From contig NZ_BMDG01000010.1 in assembly GCF_014635665.1 (NCBI RefSeq), positions 62,001 to 126,000 on the forward strand: a stretch of 64,000 bases of DNA. The letters are read 5' to 3'. Position 1 is the stretch's first letter; each line of letters starts with the position of its first letter. The notes under the pieces are model-generated. The model had not been told where the DNA came from. It made no database searches and was given only the letters and a program-made list of their open reading frames with translations. Position numbers and translations under genes: made by a program. Below, piece by piece: positions 27,693-35,407 of this stretch. The DNA is from Isoptericola cucumis. GTDB lineage: Bacteria > Actinomycetota > Actinomycetes > Actinomycetales > Cellulomonadaceae.

Positions 27693-28963
27693 GCATCGTC
27701 CCGGAGTCCGAACGGGCGAACCCGTACAGCGCGTACGGGGCGCACGGCTCGGTGCTGGTGCTCAACTCGGGCTCGTCGTCGCTGAAGTACCAGCTCGTCA
27801 ACCCGGTGGGCGGCGAGGCGATCGCGGCCGGGACGGTCGAGCGCATCGGCGAGCCGTCCGGCATCGTCACGCACACGTTCGCGGGCAACCGCACGCGCCG
27901 CGAGCTCGAGGTCCCCGACCACGGCGAGGCCCTGCGCCTCGCGCTCGGGATGTTCGACGAGATCGGGCCGCGGCTCGCGGACGCCGGGATCTACGCCGTC
28001 GGGCACCGGGTGGTGCACGGCGGCGCGGAGTTCTCGGGGCCGGTCGTGGTGGACGACGGAGTGGTGGACCGCATCGAGGCGCTGGTGCCGCTCGCGCCGC
28101 TGCACAACCCGGCCAACGTGCAGGGCATCCGGGTGGCGCGAGAGCTGCTGGGCGACGTGCCGCACGTCGCCGTGTTCGACACCGCGTTCTTCTCCTCGCT
28201 CCCCGCCGAGGCGTACACGTACGCCATCGACCGCGAGGTCGCGGCCACCTACGACGTGCGCCGCTACGGCTTCCACGGCACGAGCCACCAGTACGTGGCG
28301 GGCAAGGTCGCACGCGTGCTGGGGCGCCGGGTGCAGGACCTGCACACGATCGTGCTGCACCTCGGCAACGGGGCCTCCGCCTCGGCCGTCAAGGGCGGCG
28401 TGCCGATCGACACGTCGATGGGCCTGACGCCCCTGGAGGGGCTCGTCATGGGCACGCGGTCCGGCGACATCGACCCGGCCGTCGTCTTCCACCTCGCCCG
28501 CAACGCCGGCATGGACATCGACGAGCTCGACACCCTGCTCAACAAGCGGTCCGGCATGCTCGGCCTGTCGGGCGTGAACGACTTCCGCGAGCTGCGCCGG
28601 CTCATCGACGACGGCGACGAGGCGGCCGCGCTCGCGTTCGACGTGTACATCCACCGGCTGAAGAAGTACGTCGGCGCGTACGCGGCCCTGCTCGGGCGGG
28701 TGGACGTCGTCGCGTTCACGGCGGGCGTGGGCGAGAACGACGCCGTGGTGCGCGCCGCCGTCTGCGAAGGGCTGGAGGGCATGGGCATCGCCGTGGACCC
28801 GGAGCGCAACACGGCGTCCGCCGGCGGCGAGCGGATCGTCTCCCCCGACTGGACGTCGACGCTGGTGATGGTGATCCCCACGATGGAGGAGCTCGCCATC
28901 GCCCGGCAATGCGTCGAGGCCGTGGAGCACCTGCGCCCCGACTCCGCGGTCACCACCGGCTGA
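27689..28963 (+). CDS. ackA: Acetate kinase
   Basis: It makes ATP and acetate from acetyl-phosphate. 424 residues with [15 protein letters not shown], the ASKHA motifs [12 protein letters not shown] and [14 protein letters not shown], and [12 protein letters not shown]. The N-terminus has about 20 extra residues before the first strand. It is the last gene of the xfp-pta-ackA unit. A perfect 28-bp palindrome follows 14 bases after the stop and probably ends transcription. Confidence 0.96.
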   Translation: MSIVPESERANPYSAYGAHGSVLVLNSGSSSLKYQLVNPVGGEAIAAGTVERIGEPSGIVTHTFAGNRTRRELEVPDHGEALRLALGMFDEIGPRLADAGIYAVGHRVVHGGAEFSGPVVVDDGVVDRIEALVPLAPLHNPANVQGIRVARELLGDVPHVAVFDTAFFSSLPAEAYTYAIDREVAATYDVRRYGFHGTSHQYVAGKVARVLGRRVQDLHTIVLHLGNGASASAVKGGVPIDTSMGLTPLEGLVMGTRSGDIDPAVVFHLARNAGMDIDELDTLLNKRSGMLGLSGVNDFRELRRLIDDGDEAAALAFDVYIHRLKKYVGAYAALLGRVDVVAFTAGVGENDAVVRAAVCEGLEGMGIAVDPERNTASAGGERIVSPDWTSTLVMVIPTMEELAIARQCVEAVEHLRPDSAVTTG

Positions 28964-28980
28964 CCCACCGGAGCAACAGC

Positions 28981-29041
28981 AACGAGCGTGCTGACTTGAT
29001 CCTCACACCGCGCGTTTGAGGATCAAGTCAGCACGCTCGTT
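28981..29041. repeat. 61-bp palindromic element, copy 4 (perfect stem, 28 bp when extended)
   Basis: The arms are perfectly complementary from 28978 to 29005 and 29017 to 29044, with an 11-base loop. It carries A/T at arm position 5. It lies between the convergent ackA and gntP genes, 14-17 bases past the ackA stop and 22-25 bases past the gntP stop. Probably a bidirectional terminator. Confidence 0.95.
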
Positions 29042-29066
29042 GCTCCACCGGGTGGCGGGCGCCGGC

Positions 29067-30446
29067 TCAGGCGATGGCGAAGGCGAGGCAGGCGATCCCG
29101 AAGCCCATCAGGCCGATCGTCGTCTCCATGACGGTCCAGGTCTTCAGCGTGGTCTTCACGTCCATGTCGAAGAACCGGCCCACGAGCCAGAAGCCGGAGT
29201 CGTTGACGTGGCTCAGCACGACTGAGCCGGCGGCGACGGCGATCACGATCGCGGCGGTCTCGACCGGGTTGAACCCGCCCGCGGCGACGGCCGGCGCGAC
29301 GAGCCCGGCCGCCGTGGTGAGCGCCACCGTCGCCGAGCCCTGCGCGACGCGCAGCACCGCGGCGATGACGAACCCGGCCACGATGACCGGCAGCCCCAGG
29401 TCGCCCAGCACGTCGGCGAGCGCGTCGCCGATGCCCGACGAGCGCAGCACGCCGCCGAACATGCCGCCGGCGCCCGTGATGAGGATGACGGAGCACACCG
29501 GGCCCAGCGCGGAGTCGAGCGTCTTCTCCAGCGCGGTGCCCTCCACGCCCCGGCGACGGCCGAGCGCCCAGGCGGCGACCAGCACCGAGATCAGCAGCGC
29601 GATCGGTGTCGAGCCGATCACGGCGGCCCACGTGACGACCGGGCTCTCGCCGTCGACCCAGCCCGCCGAGGCCGCCGTCTCCAGGCCGGTGTTGGCGAAG
29701 ATCAGCACGAGCGGCAGCAGCAGGATGCCCACGACCGTGCCGAAGCGCGGCGGGTTCGCGACCTGCGCGTCGTCGGCGCGGCCGAGGATCTCCGGCACGG
29801 GCAGCACGAAGCGGCGCCCGGCGAGCTTGCCGAAGAGGTAGGCGGTCACGTACCACGTCGGCACGGCAGCGACGAGGCCGAGGATCAGCACCGTGCCGAC
29901 GTTCGCGCCGAGGAACTCCGACGCCGCGACGGGGCCCGGGTGCGGCGGCACGAACACGTGCATCACCGAGAACGCGCCGGCCACGGGCAGCCCGTACAGC
30001 AGCAGCGACCCGCCGAGGCGCCGGGCCACGGCGAACACGATGGGCAGCATCACGACGAGCCCGGCGTCGAAGAAGATCGGGAAGCCGAAGATGAGCGAGG
30101 CGACGCCGAGGGCGAGCGGCGCCCGCTGCTCGCCGAAGCGGGCGATGAGGACGTCGGTCATGACCTTCGTCCCGCCGCTGGTCTCGATGAGGCGCCCGAG
30201 CATCGCCCCGAGCCCGACCAGCAGCGCCACGGAGGCGAGCGTGGAGCCGAAGCCGTCCAGCAGCACGTCGACGACGCCGCCGGAGGGCAGGCCCGCGGCC
30301 ACGGCCGTCAGCGCGCTGACCAGCACGAGCGCGAGGAACGCGTGCAGGCGCACCTTGATGATGAGGAAGAGCAGGAGGGCGACGGCCGCCGCGGCGATGG
30401 CGAGCAGCGGGCCGGCCGTGAGGGTCTGGGTCCAGTCGTCGGTCAT
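29067..30446 (-). CDS. gntP: Gluconate:H+ symporter, GntP family
   Basis: 459 residues, about 12-14 membrane helices, the expected size. Family signatures: FGFPIFFDAGLVVMLPIVF, HVFVPPHPGPVAA, and SHVNDSGFW near the C-terminus. It likely imports gluconate. It follows gntK on the minus strand after a 49-base spacer containing a hexanucleotide repeat, and GAGGACC precedes the ATG. Confidence 0.94.
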   Translation of the reverse strand: MTDDWTQTLTAGPLLAIAAAAVALLLFLIIKVRLHAFLALVLVSALTAVAAGLPSGGVVDVLLDGFGSTLASVALLVGLGAMLGRLIETSGGTKVMTDVLIARFGEQRAPLALGVASLIFGFPIFFDAGLVVMLPIVFAVARRLGGSLLLYGLPVAGAFSVMHVFVPPHPGPVAASEFLGANVGTVLILGLVAAVPTWYVTAYLFGKLAGRRFVLPVPEILGRADDAQVANPPRFGTVVGILLLPLVLIFANTGLETAASAGWVDGESPVVTWAAVIGSTPIALLISVLVAAWALGRRRGVEGTALEKTLDSALGPVCSVILITGAGGMFGGVLRSSGIGDALADVLGDLGLPVIVAGFVIAAVLRVAQGSATVALTTAAGLVAPAVAAGGFNPVETAAIVIAVAAGSVVLSHVNDSGFWLVGRFFDMDVKTTLKTWTVMETTIGLMGFGIACLAFAIA

Positions 30447-30463
30447 GTGAGGTCCTCGTTGAC

Positions 30464-30493
30464 GGGTGCGGGTGCGGGTGCGGGTGCGGGTGC
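30464..30493 (+). repeat. Hexanucleotide tandem repeat (GGGTGC)5
   Basis: Five perfect GGGTGC units lie between gntK and gntP, upstream of the gntP start on the minus strand. The array is noncoding, and one unit's gain or loss would change the distance to the gntP start by 6 bases. Confidence 0.95.
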
Positions 30494-30495
30494 GG

Positions 30496-31062
30496 TCAGC
30501 GTGCGGCGAGCCAGGCGACGACGGACGCGACGATCTCGTCCGGGGAGTCGGCGATGTCGACGGTCGTCCCGTCCTCGTCCGCGTCCAGCGGCTCGAGGGT
30601 CGCGAGCTGCGACGGCAGCAGCGTGGGCGGCATGAAGTGGCCGGAGCGGTGGGTGATGCGCTCCGCGAGCAGGTCCGGGTCCCCGTCCAGGTGGACGAAG
30701 CGGACCCGTCCGCGGGCTCGGCGCAGCTCGTCGCGGTAGCTGCGCTTGAGCGCCGAGCAGGTGACGACGGCCGCCCGTCCGGCGTCCGACTCGTGGTCGA
30801 GCCACTCGCGGATGGCGGCGAGCCACGGCGCCCGGTCGGCGTCCGTCAGGGGCGTGCCGGCGCTCATCTTCTCGATGTTCGCGGGCGGGTGGAACTCGTC
30901 CGCCTCGGCCAGGTCGTGGCCGAGCCGCTCGGCGAGGAGCCCCGCGATCGTGGTCTTGCCCGATCCCGACACGCCCATGACGACGAGGTGCTCGGTGACC
31001 GGCAGCCGCGACGTGCTGGCGACGCCCGCGTCCTGGGGCGCATTCGTGACGACGGTGTCCAT
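30496..31062 (-). CDS. gntK: Gluconokinase
   Basis: It phosphorylates gluconate to 6-phosphogluconate. 188 residues with Walker A GVSGSGKTT near residue 34, ADEFHPPANIEKMSAGTPL (substrate region of the GntK family), CSALKRSYRD and HRSGHFMPPTLLPSQ. The ATG at 31062 has GGGAAG upstream. First gene of the gntK-gntP unit, transcribed away from the GntR regulator gene. Confidence 0.95.
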   Translation of the reverse strand: MDTVVTNAPQDAGVASTSRLPVTEHLVVMGVSGSGKTTIAGLLAERLGHDLAEADEFHPPANIEKMSAGTPLTDADRAPWLAAIREWLDHESDAGRAAVVTCSALKRSYRDELRRARGRVRFVHLDGDPDLLAERITHRSGHFMPPTLLPSQLATLEPLDADEDGTTVDIADSPDEIVASVVAWLAAR

Positions 31063-31163
31063 GTCGACTTCCCTGTCTGTGTCCCGGTCCCGCCGGGGGC
31101 GGGTCCCTGCTGCGTACGACCGCGCCGACGACCTCGTCGTGACGCGGTCCGAGCATGCCTCAT

Positions 31164-31173
31164 TGGTGGCACC
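31164..31173. promoter_or_regulatory. GntR/FadR-type operator half-match, distal site
   Basis: TGGTGGCACC fits the FadR-subfamily core TNGTNNNAC. Its centre lies 21 bp from that of the second site, which is two helical turns. It overlaps the likely gntK promoter. Confidence 0.5.
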
Positions 31174-31184
31174 TTTGCCAACAT

Positions 31185-31194
31185 TGGTCACACC
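31185..31194. promoter_or_regulatory. GntR/FadR-type operator, main site
   Basis: TGGTCACACC sits inside the longer palindrome TTGGTCACACCAA (31184-31196), an exact fit to TNGTNNNACNA. It is placed between the divergent gntK and gntR genes, 40 bases upstream of the gntR start. Confidence 0.65.
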
Positions 31195-31221
31195 AAACCG
31201 CCGCGCCGGGCCGGGGCCGGA

Positions 31222-31227
31222 TAGGCT
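31222..31227 (+). promoter_or_regulatory. -10 hexamer TAGGCT of the GntR gene (leaderless)
   Basis: TAGGCT lies 6 bases before the ATG at 31234. Confidence 0.5.
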
Positions 31228-31233
31228 CCCGGT

Positions 31234-31944
31234 ATGGCCCGGCCCTCCCTGCACACCGCCGTGCTCGACTCCGTCGGGCGCGCGATCACCAGCGGCGACG
31301 CCCCGCCGGGCACCCCGCTGACCCTCGACGGGATCGGTGCGCAGCACGGCGTCTCGCGCACCGTCGCGCGCGAGGTGATGCGGATGCTCGAGGGCCTCGG
31401 GATGGTGCGCTCCCGTCGTCGGGTCGGCCTGGTCGTCCTCGGCATCGAGGACTGGAACGTCCTCGACCCTCGCATCATCCGGTGGCGTCTGCAGGGTCCC
31501 GGGCGCGACGCCCAGCTGCGCAGCCTCACCGAGCTGCGGCACGCCGTCGAGCCGCTCGCGGCCGCAGGCGCCGCGCGGCACGCCGGACCGCAGGTGCGTG
31601 GCGAGCTGCTCGACCTCGCGCGGCGGATGCGTTCCACCGGCGAGGCCGGCGACCTCACCGAGTTCCTGGCCCTGGACGTGCGGATGCACGAGCTCCTGCT
31701 GCGCTCCAGCGGCAACGAGATGTTCGGCCCCCTCGCCGACGTCGTCGCCGAGGTCCTGGCCGGGCGCACGCACCTGGGCCTGATGCCCGCGTCGCCGGTG
31801 CCCGAGGCCCTCGACCAGCACGAGGCCGTCGCGCGCGCCGTCGCCGACGGCGACCCCGACGCCGCCGAGGCCGCGATGGCCGCGATCGTGGGCGAGGTGC
31901 GGCACGCCCTCGCGCGCCGCGACGGCGAGCGGGTCGGGTCGTGA
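31234..31944 (+). CDS. FadR/GntR-family transcription regulator, probable gluconate repressor
   Basis: 236 residues. The N-terminal winged helix-turn-helix includes LDGIGAQHGVSRTVAREVMRMLEGLGMVRSRRRVG. The C-terminal FCD helical ligand domain has ELRHAVEPLAAAGAA, ALDVRMHELLLRSSGNEMF and DQHEAVARAVADGDPDAAEAAM, with the His and Asp residues that bind metal in FCD domains. It is divergent from gntK-gntP with two operator-like sites between, so control of gluconate genes is very likely, with gluconate or 6-phosphogluconate as the probable inducer (inference). Confidence 0.88.
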   Translation: MARPSLHTAVLDSVGRAITSGDAPPGTPLTLDGIGAQHGVSRTVAREVMRMLEGLGMVRSRRRVGLVVLGIEDWNVLDPRIIRWRLQGPGRDAQLRSLTELRHAVEPLAAAGAARHAGPQVRGELLDLARRMRSTGEAGDLTEFLALDVRMHELLLRSSGNEMFGPLADVVAEVLAGRTHLGLMPASPVPEALDQHEAVARAVADGDPDAAEAAMAAIVGEVRHALARRDGERVGS

Positions 31945-32900
31945 CGCTCCTCATCGACCCGCCCGCGTGGCCCGCGCACGGCACGCTGTGGTCGCACCTG
32001 GTCTCCGACACGTCGCTGCACGAGCTGCGCACGTTCGCCCGGGCCCAGGGCCTCGGCGACCGGGGATTCGACCTCGACCACTACGACGTGCCCGCCGAGC
32101 GCCACGACGCGCTCGTGGCCGCCGGTGCGGTCGCCCTCGACGGGCGGGCGCTCGCCCGCCGGCTCGGCGCGTCGGTGCTGCGCGTGCCGGGCCGCGAGCG
32201 GCGGCGCGCCTCGCGCGCGGAGCTGCTCGACCGCTGGTCGGGCCTGTGGGCTCCGGACGCGCGTCGGCACGCCCGTGCCGTCGGCGCCGAGCTGGTGGAC
32301 CGGTGGCGCGAGCCGCACCGGGTGTACCACTCGCGCCTGCACCTGGCCGACGCCCTCGACGCGCTCGACGTGCTGGTGGCGGACGGCGCACCCGGGTCGG
32401 CGCGGCTCGCGGCCCTCGCGCTGTGGTTCCACGACGCCGTGCACGACGGCGAGGCGGGCCGGGACGAGGAGCGCTCCGCGGCGCTGGCCGGCACGATGCT
32501 GGGCCCCCTCGTCGGCGGCGCAGCACTCGCGGGCGAGGCGGCTGCGGTGTCGCCGCACGACGTCGACGAGATCGCGCGGCTGGTCCTGGTCACCACCGAC
32601 CACGACCCCGCGGCCGGCGACCTCACCGGAGCGCTGGTCAGCGACGCCGACCTCGCCGTCCTCGGCTCCGGGCCGCCGCGCTACGCCCGCTACGCGGCAC
32701 AGGTCCGCGCCGAGTACGGCCACGTGCCCGACGACGCGTTCCGCGCCGGGCGCGCCGCGGTCCTGGACCAGCTGCTGGCGGCCGGGAGCCTGTTCCGCAC
32801 CGAGGCGGGCCGCCGCCGGTGGGGCGGCCCCGCCGGCACCAACCTGCGTGCCGAGCGCGACGGCCTCGCCGGCGGGCCACCCGATATCGTCCGGTCATGA
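31941..32900 (+). CDS. DUF4031 domain fused to an HD-domain phosphohydrolase
   Basis: 319 residues. Residues 1-85 are a DUF4031 domain (LLIDPPAWPAHGTLWSHLVSD, LDHYDVPAERHDALVAAGA). Residues about 94-300 form a predicted metal-dependent HD hydrolase: YHSRLHL with H130 and H134, the HD pair at 164-165 in LWFHDAVHDG, then DEERSA and a later Asp in SDADLAVLG. The GTG start overlaps the stop of the GntR gene (GTGA), so translation is coupled. These two families are usually separate proteins, often adjacent. Substrate unknown. Confidence 0.85.
   Translation: MTLLIDPPAWPAHGTLWSHLVSDTSLHELRTFARAQGLGDRGFDLDHYDVPAERHDALVAAGAVALDGRALARRLGASVLRVPGRERRRASRAELLDRWSGLWAPDARRHARAVGAELVDRWREPHRVYHSRLHLADALDALDVLVADGAPGSARLAALALWFHDAVHDGEAGRDEERSAALAGTMLGPLVGGAALAGEAAAVSPHDVDEIARLVLVTTDHDPAAGDLTGALVSDADLAVLGSGPPRYARYAAQVRAEYGHVPDDAFRAGRAAVLDQLLAAGSLFRTEAGRRRWGGPAGTNLRAERDGLAGGPPDIVRS
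32885..32890 (+). promoter_or_regulatory. -10 hexamer TATCGT of the enoyl-CoA hydratase gene
   Basis: TATCGT, inside the end of the HD gene, lies 6 bases before the ATG at 32897, suggesting an internal leaderless promoter in addition to read-through. Confidence 0.4.
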
Positions 32901-33706
32901 CCGACACAGTCCGCACGCACGTCACCGGCGGTGTCGCCACGGTGACGCTGAACCGCCCCGCGAAGAAGAACGCGCTCACGACCACGATGTACGCCGCCCT
33001 GGCGGACGCCCTGCAGGCCGCGGAGCTCGACGCGGACGTGCGGGCCGTGGTGCTGCGGGGAGACGAGACCGTGTTCTGCGCCGGCAACGACGTCGCCGAC
33101 TTCCTCGACCACCCGCAGGCGGGGCCGGAGGCTCCGGCGTACCGGTTCCTGCGGGCGATCGCGCGGTTCCCGAAGCCGGTCGTCGCGGCGGTGTGCGGTC
33201 CGGCCGTCGGCATCGGCGCCACCATGCTGCTGCACTGCGACCTCGTGTACGCCGGCGAGAGCGCGACGCTGCTGTTCCCGTTCGTGGACCTCGGCCTGGT
33301 CCCCGAGGCGGGCTCCAGCCTCCTGCTGCCGGAGCTCGTCGGCCGGCACCGGGCGGCCGAGGCCCTGCTGCTCGGCGACCCGATCCCCGCCGCGGCGGCG
33401 CTCGACGCAGGCCTGGTCAACCAGGTGCTCCCGGACGCGGAGGTCCTCGACCTCGCGCACGCGCAGGCGGCCCGCCTGGCCGCGAAGCCCGTCGCGTCCG
33501 TCATCGAGACGAAGCGGCTGATGCGGGCGGGCGACCAGGACGCCGTCCTGGCCCGCATCGAGGCCGAGGGAGCCGTCTTCGCGCGCCTCCTGGACGGCCC
33601 CGAGGCCCGGAGCGCCCTGACCTCGTTCCTGCGCCGCGACCGGTCCGGGCCCGCGGCGGGCCCTACGGCAGGCGCAGCCTCCGCAGGGCGCCCAGGGCCA
33701 CGGTGA
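32897..33706 (+). CDS. Enoyl-CoA hydratase/isomerase family protein
   Basis: 269 residues, crotonase fold. The oxyanion hole motifs are present: FCAGNDVADF and CGPAVGIGATMLLHCDLVYAGESA. Position LVPEAGSSLLLPELVGR has the catalytic-loop Glu. The start overlaps the previous stop (ATGA). The C-terminus is a Gly/Ala/Pro tail that overlaps the convergent aldehyde dehydrogenase gene by 44 bases. Exact substrate unknown; many such proteins are PaaG- or EchA-like. Confidence 0.88.
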   Translation: MTDTVRTHVTGGVATVTLNRPAKKNALTTTMYAALADALQAAELDADVRAVVLRGDETVFCAGNDVADFLDHPQAGPEAPAYRFLRAIARFPKPVVAAVCGPAVGIGATMLLHCDLVYAGESATLLFPFVDLGLVPEAGSSLLLPELVGRHRAAEALLLGDPIPAAAALDAGLVNQVLPDAEVLDLAHAQAARLAAKPVASVIETKRLMRAGDQDAVLARIEAEGAVFARLLDGPEARSALTSFLRRDRSGPAAGPTAGAASAGRPGPR

Positions 33707-35285
33707 GCGCCCGGCTCGGGGCCTCGCCGCCCAGCGTGTAGAGCGAGTCGAGCGAGACGCCGAGCCGGGCACCGCGCTGGGCGGCGACCGCCTGCACCTC
33801 GGTGAGCGCCTCGACGGCCTCGCGCCCGTGCCGGCGGCCGAGCCCGGAGGCCTTGAACCCGCCCATCGGTGCCGCCGGGGACGCCCACGCGGAGGCGTAC
33901 CCGTCGTTGATCACCACGGTGCCGGACTCGACGCGCGCCGCCAGCGCACGGGCGCGCGCGACGTCGGCCGACCAGATGCTCGCGTTGAGCCCGAACTCGG
34001 TGTCGTTCATGACGCGCACGGCCTCGTCGTCGGACGCCACCCGCGTGACCGACACGACGGGCCCGAACGTCTCCTCGGTCGCGCACCGCGCGTCGGCGGG
34101 GACGTCGTCGAGCACGGTCGGGGCGTAGAAGTAGGGGCCGACGTCCGAGCGGTGCACGCCGCCGACCAGCGCACGCGCGCCCTTCGCCAGCGCGTCGTCC
34201 ACGTGCGCGGTGACGCGCTCCAGCTGCGCGGCCGAGACCAGCGAGCCCACGTCGGCCGTGTAGTCGAGCTCCGACCCGAGACGCAGGTCGCGCACCGCCT
34301 CGACGAACCGCTCCAGGAAGGCGTCCGCGATCCGCTCGTGCAGCACGAGCCGCTCGATGGACATGCACAGCTGCCCCGTGTTGGAGAAGCACGCCCGCAC
34401 GACGCCGGGCACCGCGGTGTCCAGGTCGGCGTCCGCGGCGACGTAGAGGGGGTTCTTCCCGCCGAGCTCCAGCGTGGCGCCGATGAGACGCTCCCCCGCG
34501 CGCCCGGCCACCTTGCGGCCCGTCGCCGTCGACCCGGTGAAGGCGATGTGGTCCACGTGCTCGACGAGCTCCGCGCCGATGTCACCGCCGCCGGTGACGA
34601 CGAGGAACAGGTCGTCGGGCAGCCCCGCGTCCTGCAGCACCTCGGCCACCCACAGCGCCGACAGCGTGGTCTGCGGGTCGGGCTTGATCACGACGGCGTT
34701 CCCCGCGAGGAGGGCCGGCACCGCCTCGGACAGCACCAGCGACAGCGGGTAGTTCCACGGCGCGATCGCGCCGACCACGCCCACGGGCCGCCGGTGCACG
34801 CGCACGCCCGTCAGCACGGGGAGCATGCCCGGCACCCGCCGGTCGGCCAGGTAGCGCGGGCCGCGCACGGCGTAGTGCCGGCACACGATCGCGACGTCCG
34901 CGACCTCCTCGAACGCGCTGCGCCGCGCCTTGCCCGACTCCATCTGGATCAGGTCCAGGATCTCGGACTGCCGCTGGAGCACGAGGGCCCCGAGCCGGTC
35001 GAGCACCGTCGTGCGCTCGCGCAGCGGGGTCCGCGCCCAGCCGGCCTGCACCGCGCGCGCCCGCTCGACGGCGGTCGCCACGTCGGCGGGCGACGAGACG
35101 GGGTACGCCGCGAGCGGGGCGCCCGTGAAAGGTGAGGTCGAGCGGTGCGTCCCGGCAGCGTGCGAGGTCACGATCCGCCTGGTCAGCGGCTCGACGACGT
35201 CGGGTTCGAGGACGTAGGTGGCAGCCGGCAGCTCGGGGTCGATGAGATCCCCCAGAGCTCCGTCGCTCTCGTGCGCGGTGGACAT
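33663..35285 (-). CDS. NAD(P)-dependent aldehyde dehydrogenase (succinate-semialdehyde type)
   Basis: 540 residues. Catalytic and cofactor motifs: APWNYPLSL, the cofactor-site FTGSTATGRKVA, catalytic Glu in LELGGKN, and nucleophile Cys in FSNTGQLCMSIER. It resembles actinobacterial GabD2-like succinate-semialdehyde dehydrogenases, which share the GQLC and ERIYV-like contexts. It starts at the ATG with TAGGGT 7 bases upstream (leaderless). Its 3' end overlaps the convergent enoyl-CoA hydratase gene by 44 bases. Confidence 0.9.
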   Translation of the reverse strand: MSTAHESDGALGDLIDPELPAATYVLEPDVVEPLTRRIVTSHAAGTHRSTSPFTGAPLAAYPVSSPADVATAVERARAVQAGWARTPLRERTTVLDRLGALVLQRQSEILDLIQMESGKARRSAFEEVADVAIVCRHYAVRGPRYLADRRVPGMLPVLTGVRVHRRPVGVVGAIAPWNYPLSLVLSEAVPALLAGNAVVIKPDPQTTLSALWVAEVLQDAGLPDDLFLVVTGGGDIGAELVEHVDHIAFTGSTATGRKVAGRAGERLIGATLELGGKNPLYVAADADLDTAVPGVVRACFSNTGQLCMSIERLVLHERIADAFLERFVEAVRDLRLGSELDYTADVGSLVSAAQLERVTAHVDDALAKGARALVGGVHRSDVGPYFYAPTVLDDVPADARCATEETFGPVVSVTRVASDDEAVRVMNDTEFGLNASIWSADVARARALAARVESGTVVINDGYASAWASPAAPMGGFKASGLGRRHGREAVEALTEVQAVAAQRGARLGVSLDSLYTLGGEAPSRALTVALGALRRLRLP

Positions 35286-35292
35286 GGCCGCC

Positions 35293-35298
35293 ACCCTA
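35293..35298 (-). promoter_or_regulatory. -10 hexamer TAGGGT of the aldehyde dehydrogenase gene
   Basis: TAGGGT on the minus strand lies 7 bases before the ATG at 35285, a leaderless start. Confidence 0.45.
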
Positions 35299-35371
35299 CG
35301 CGCCCCGGGCGACACTCCCGCGCGCTCGCCGTCGCCGTTCGCTCTCAGCGCGAGATGTCGGGGCCGTCGTC

Positions 35372-35405
35372 CCTCGGGGGCCTCCCCGAGGCCGCCCGGG
35401 CGGCC
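35372..35405 (-). terminator. Terminator after the guaB3-acetyltransferase unit
   Basis: Two adjoining hairpins: CCTCGGGG-GCCT-CCCCGAGG, and the palindrome GGCCGCCCGGGCGGCC. They begin 3 bases past the acetyltransferase stop (35408) on the minus strand. Confidence 0.55.
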
Positions 35406-35407
35406 GG

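Noticed and set aside
23864-28963. A 1699-codon plus-strand frame whose end is acetate kinase
   Set aside because: Only the last 424 codons are real (ackA). The rest is an out-of-frame reading of xfp and pta.
19932-29041. CRISPR array or insertion-sequence ends as the explanation for the 61-bp repeats
   Set aside because: There is no regular spacing, no cas gene and no transposase, and each copy is itself a full palindrome. Terminal inverted repeats of a single IS would not each be palindromic.
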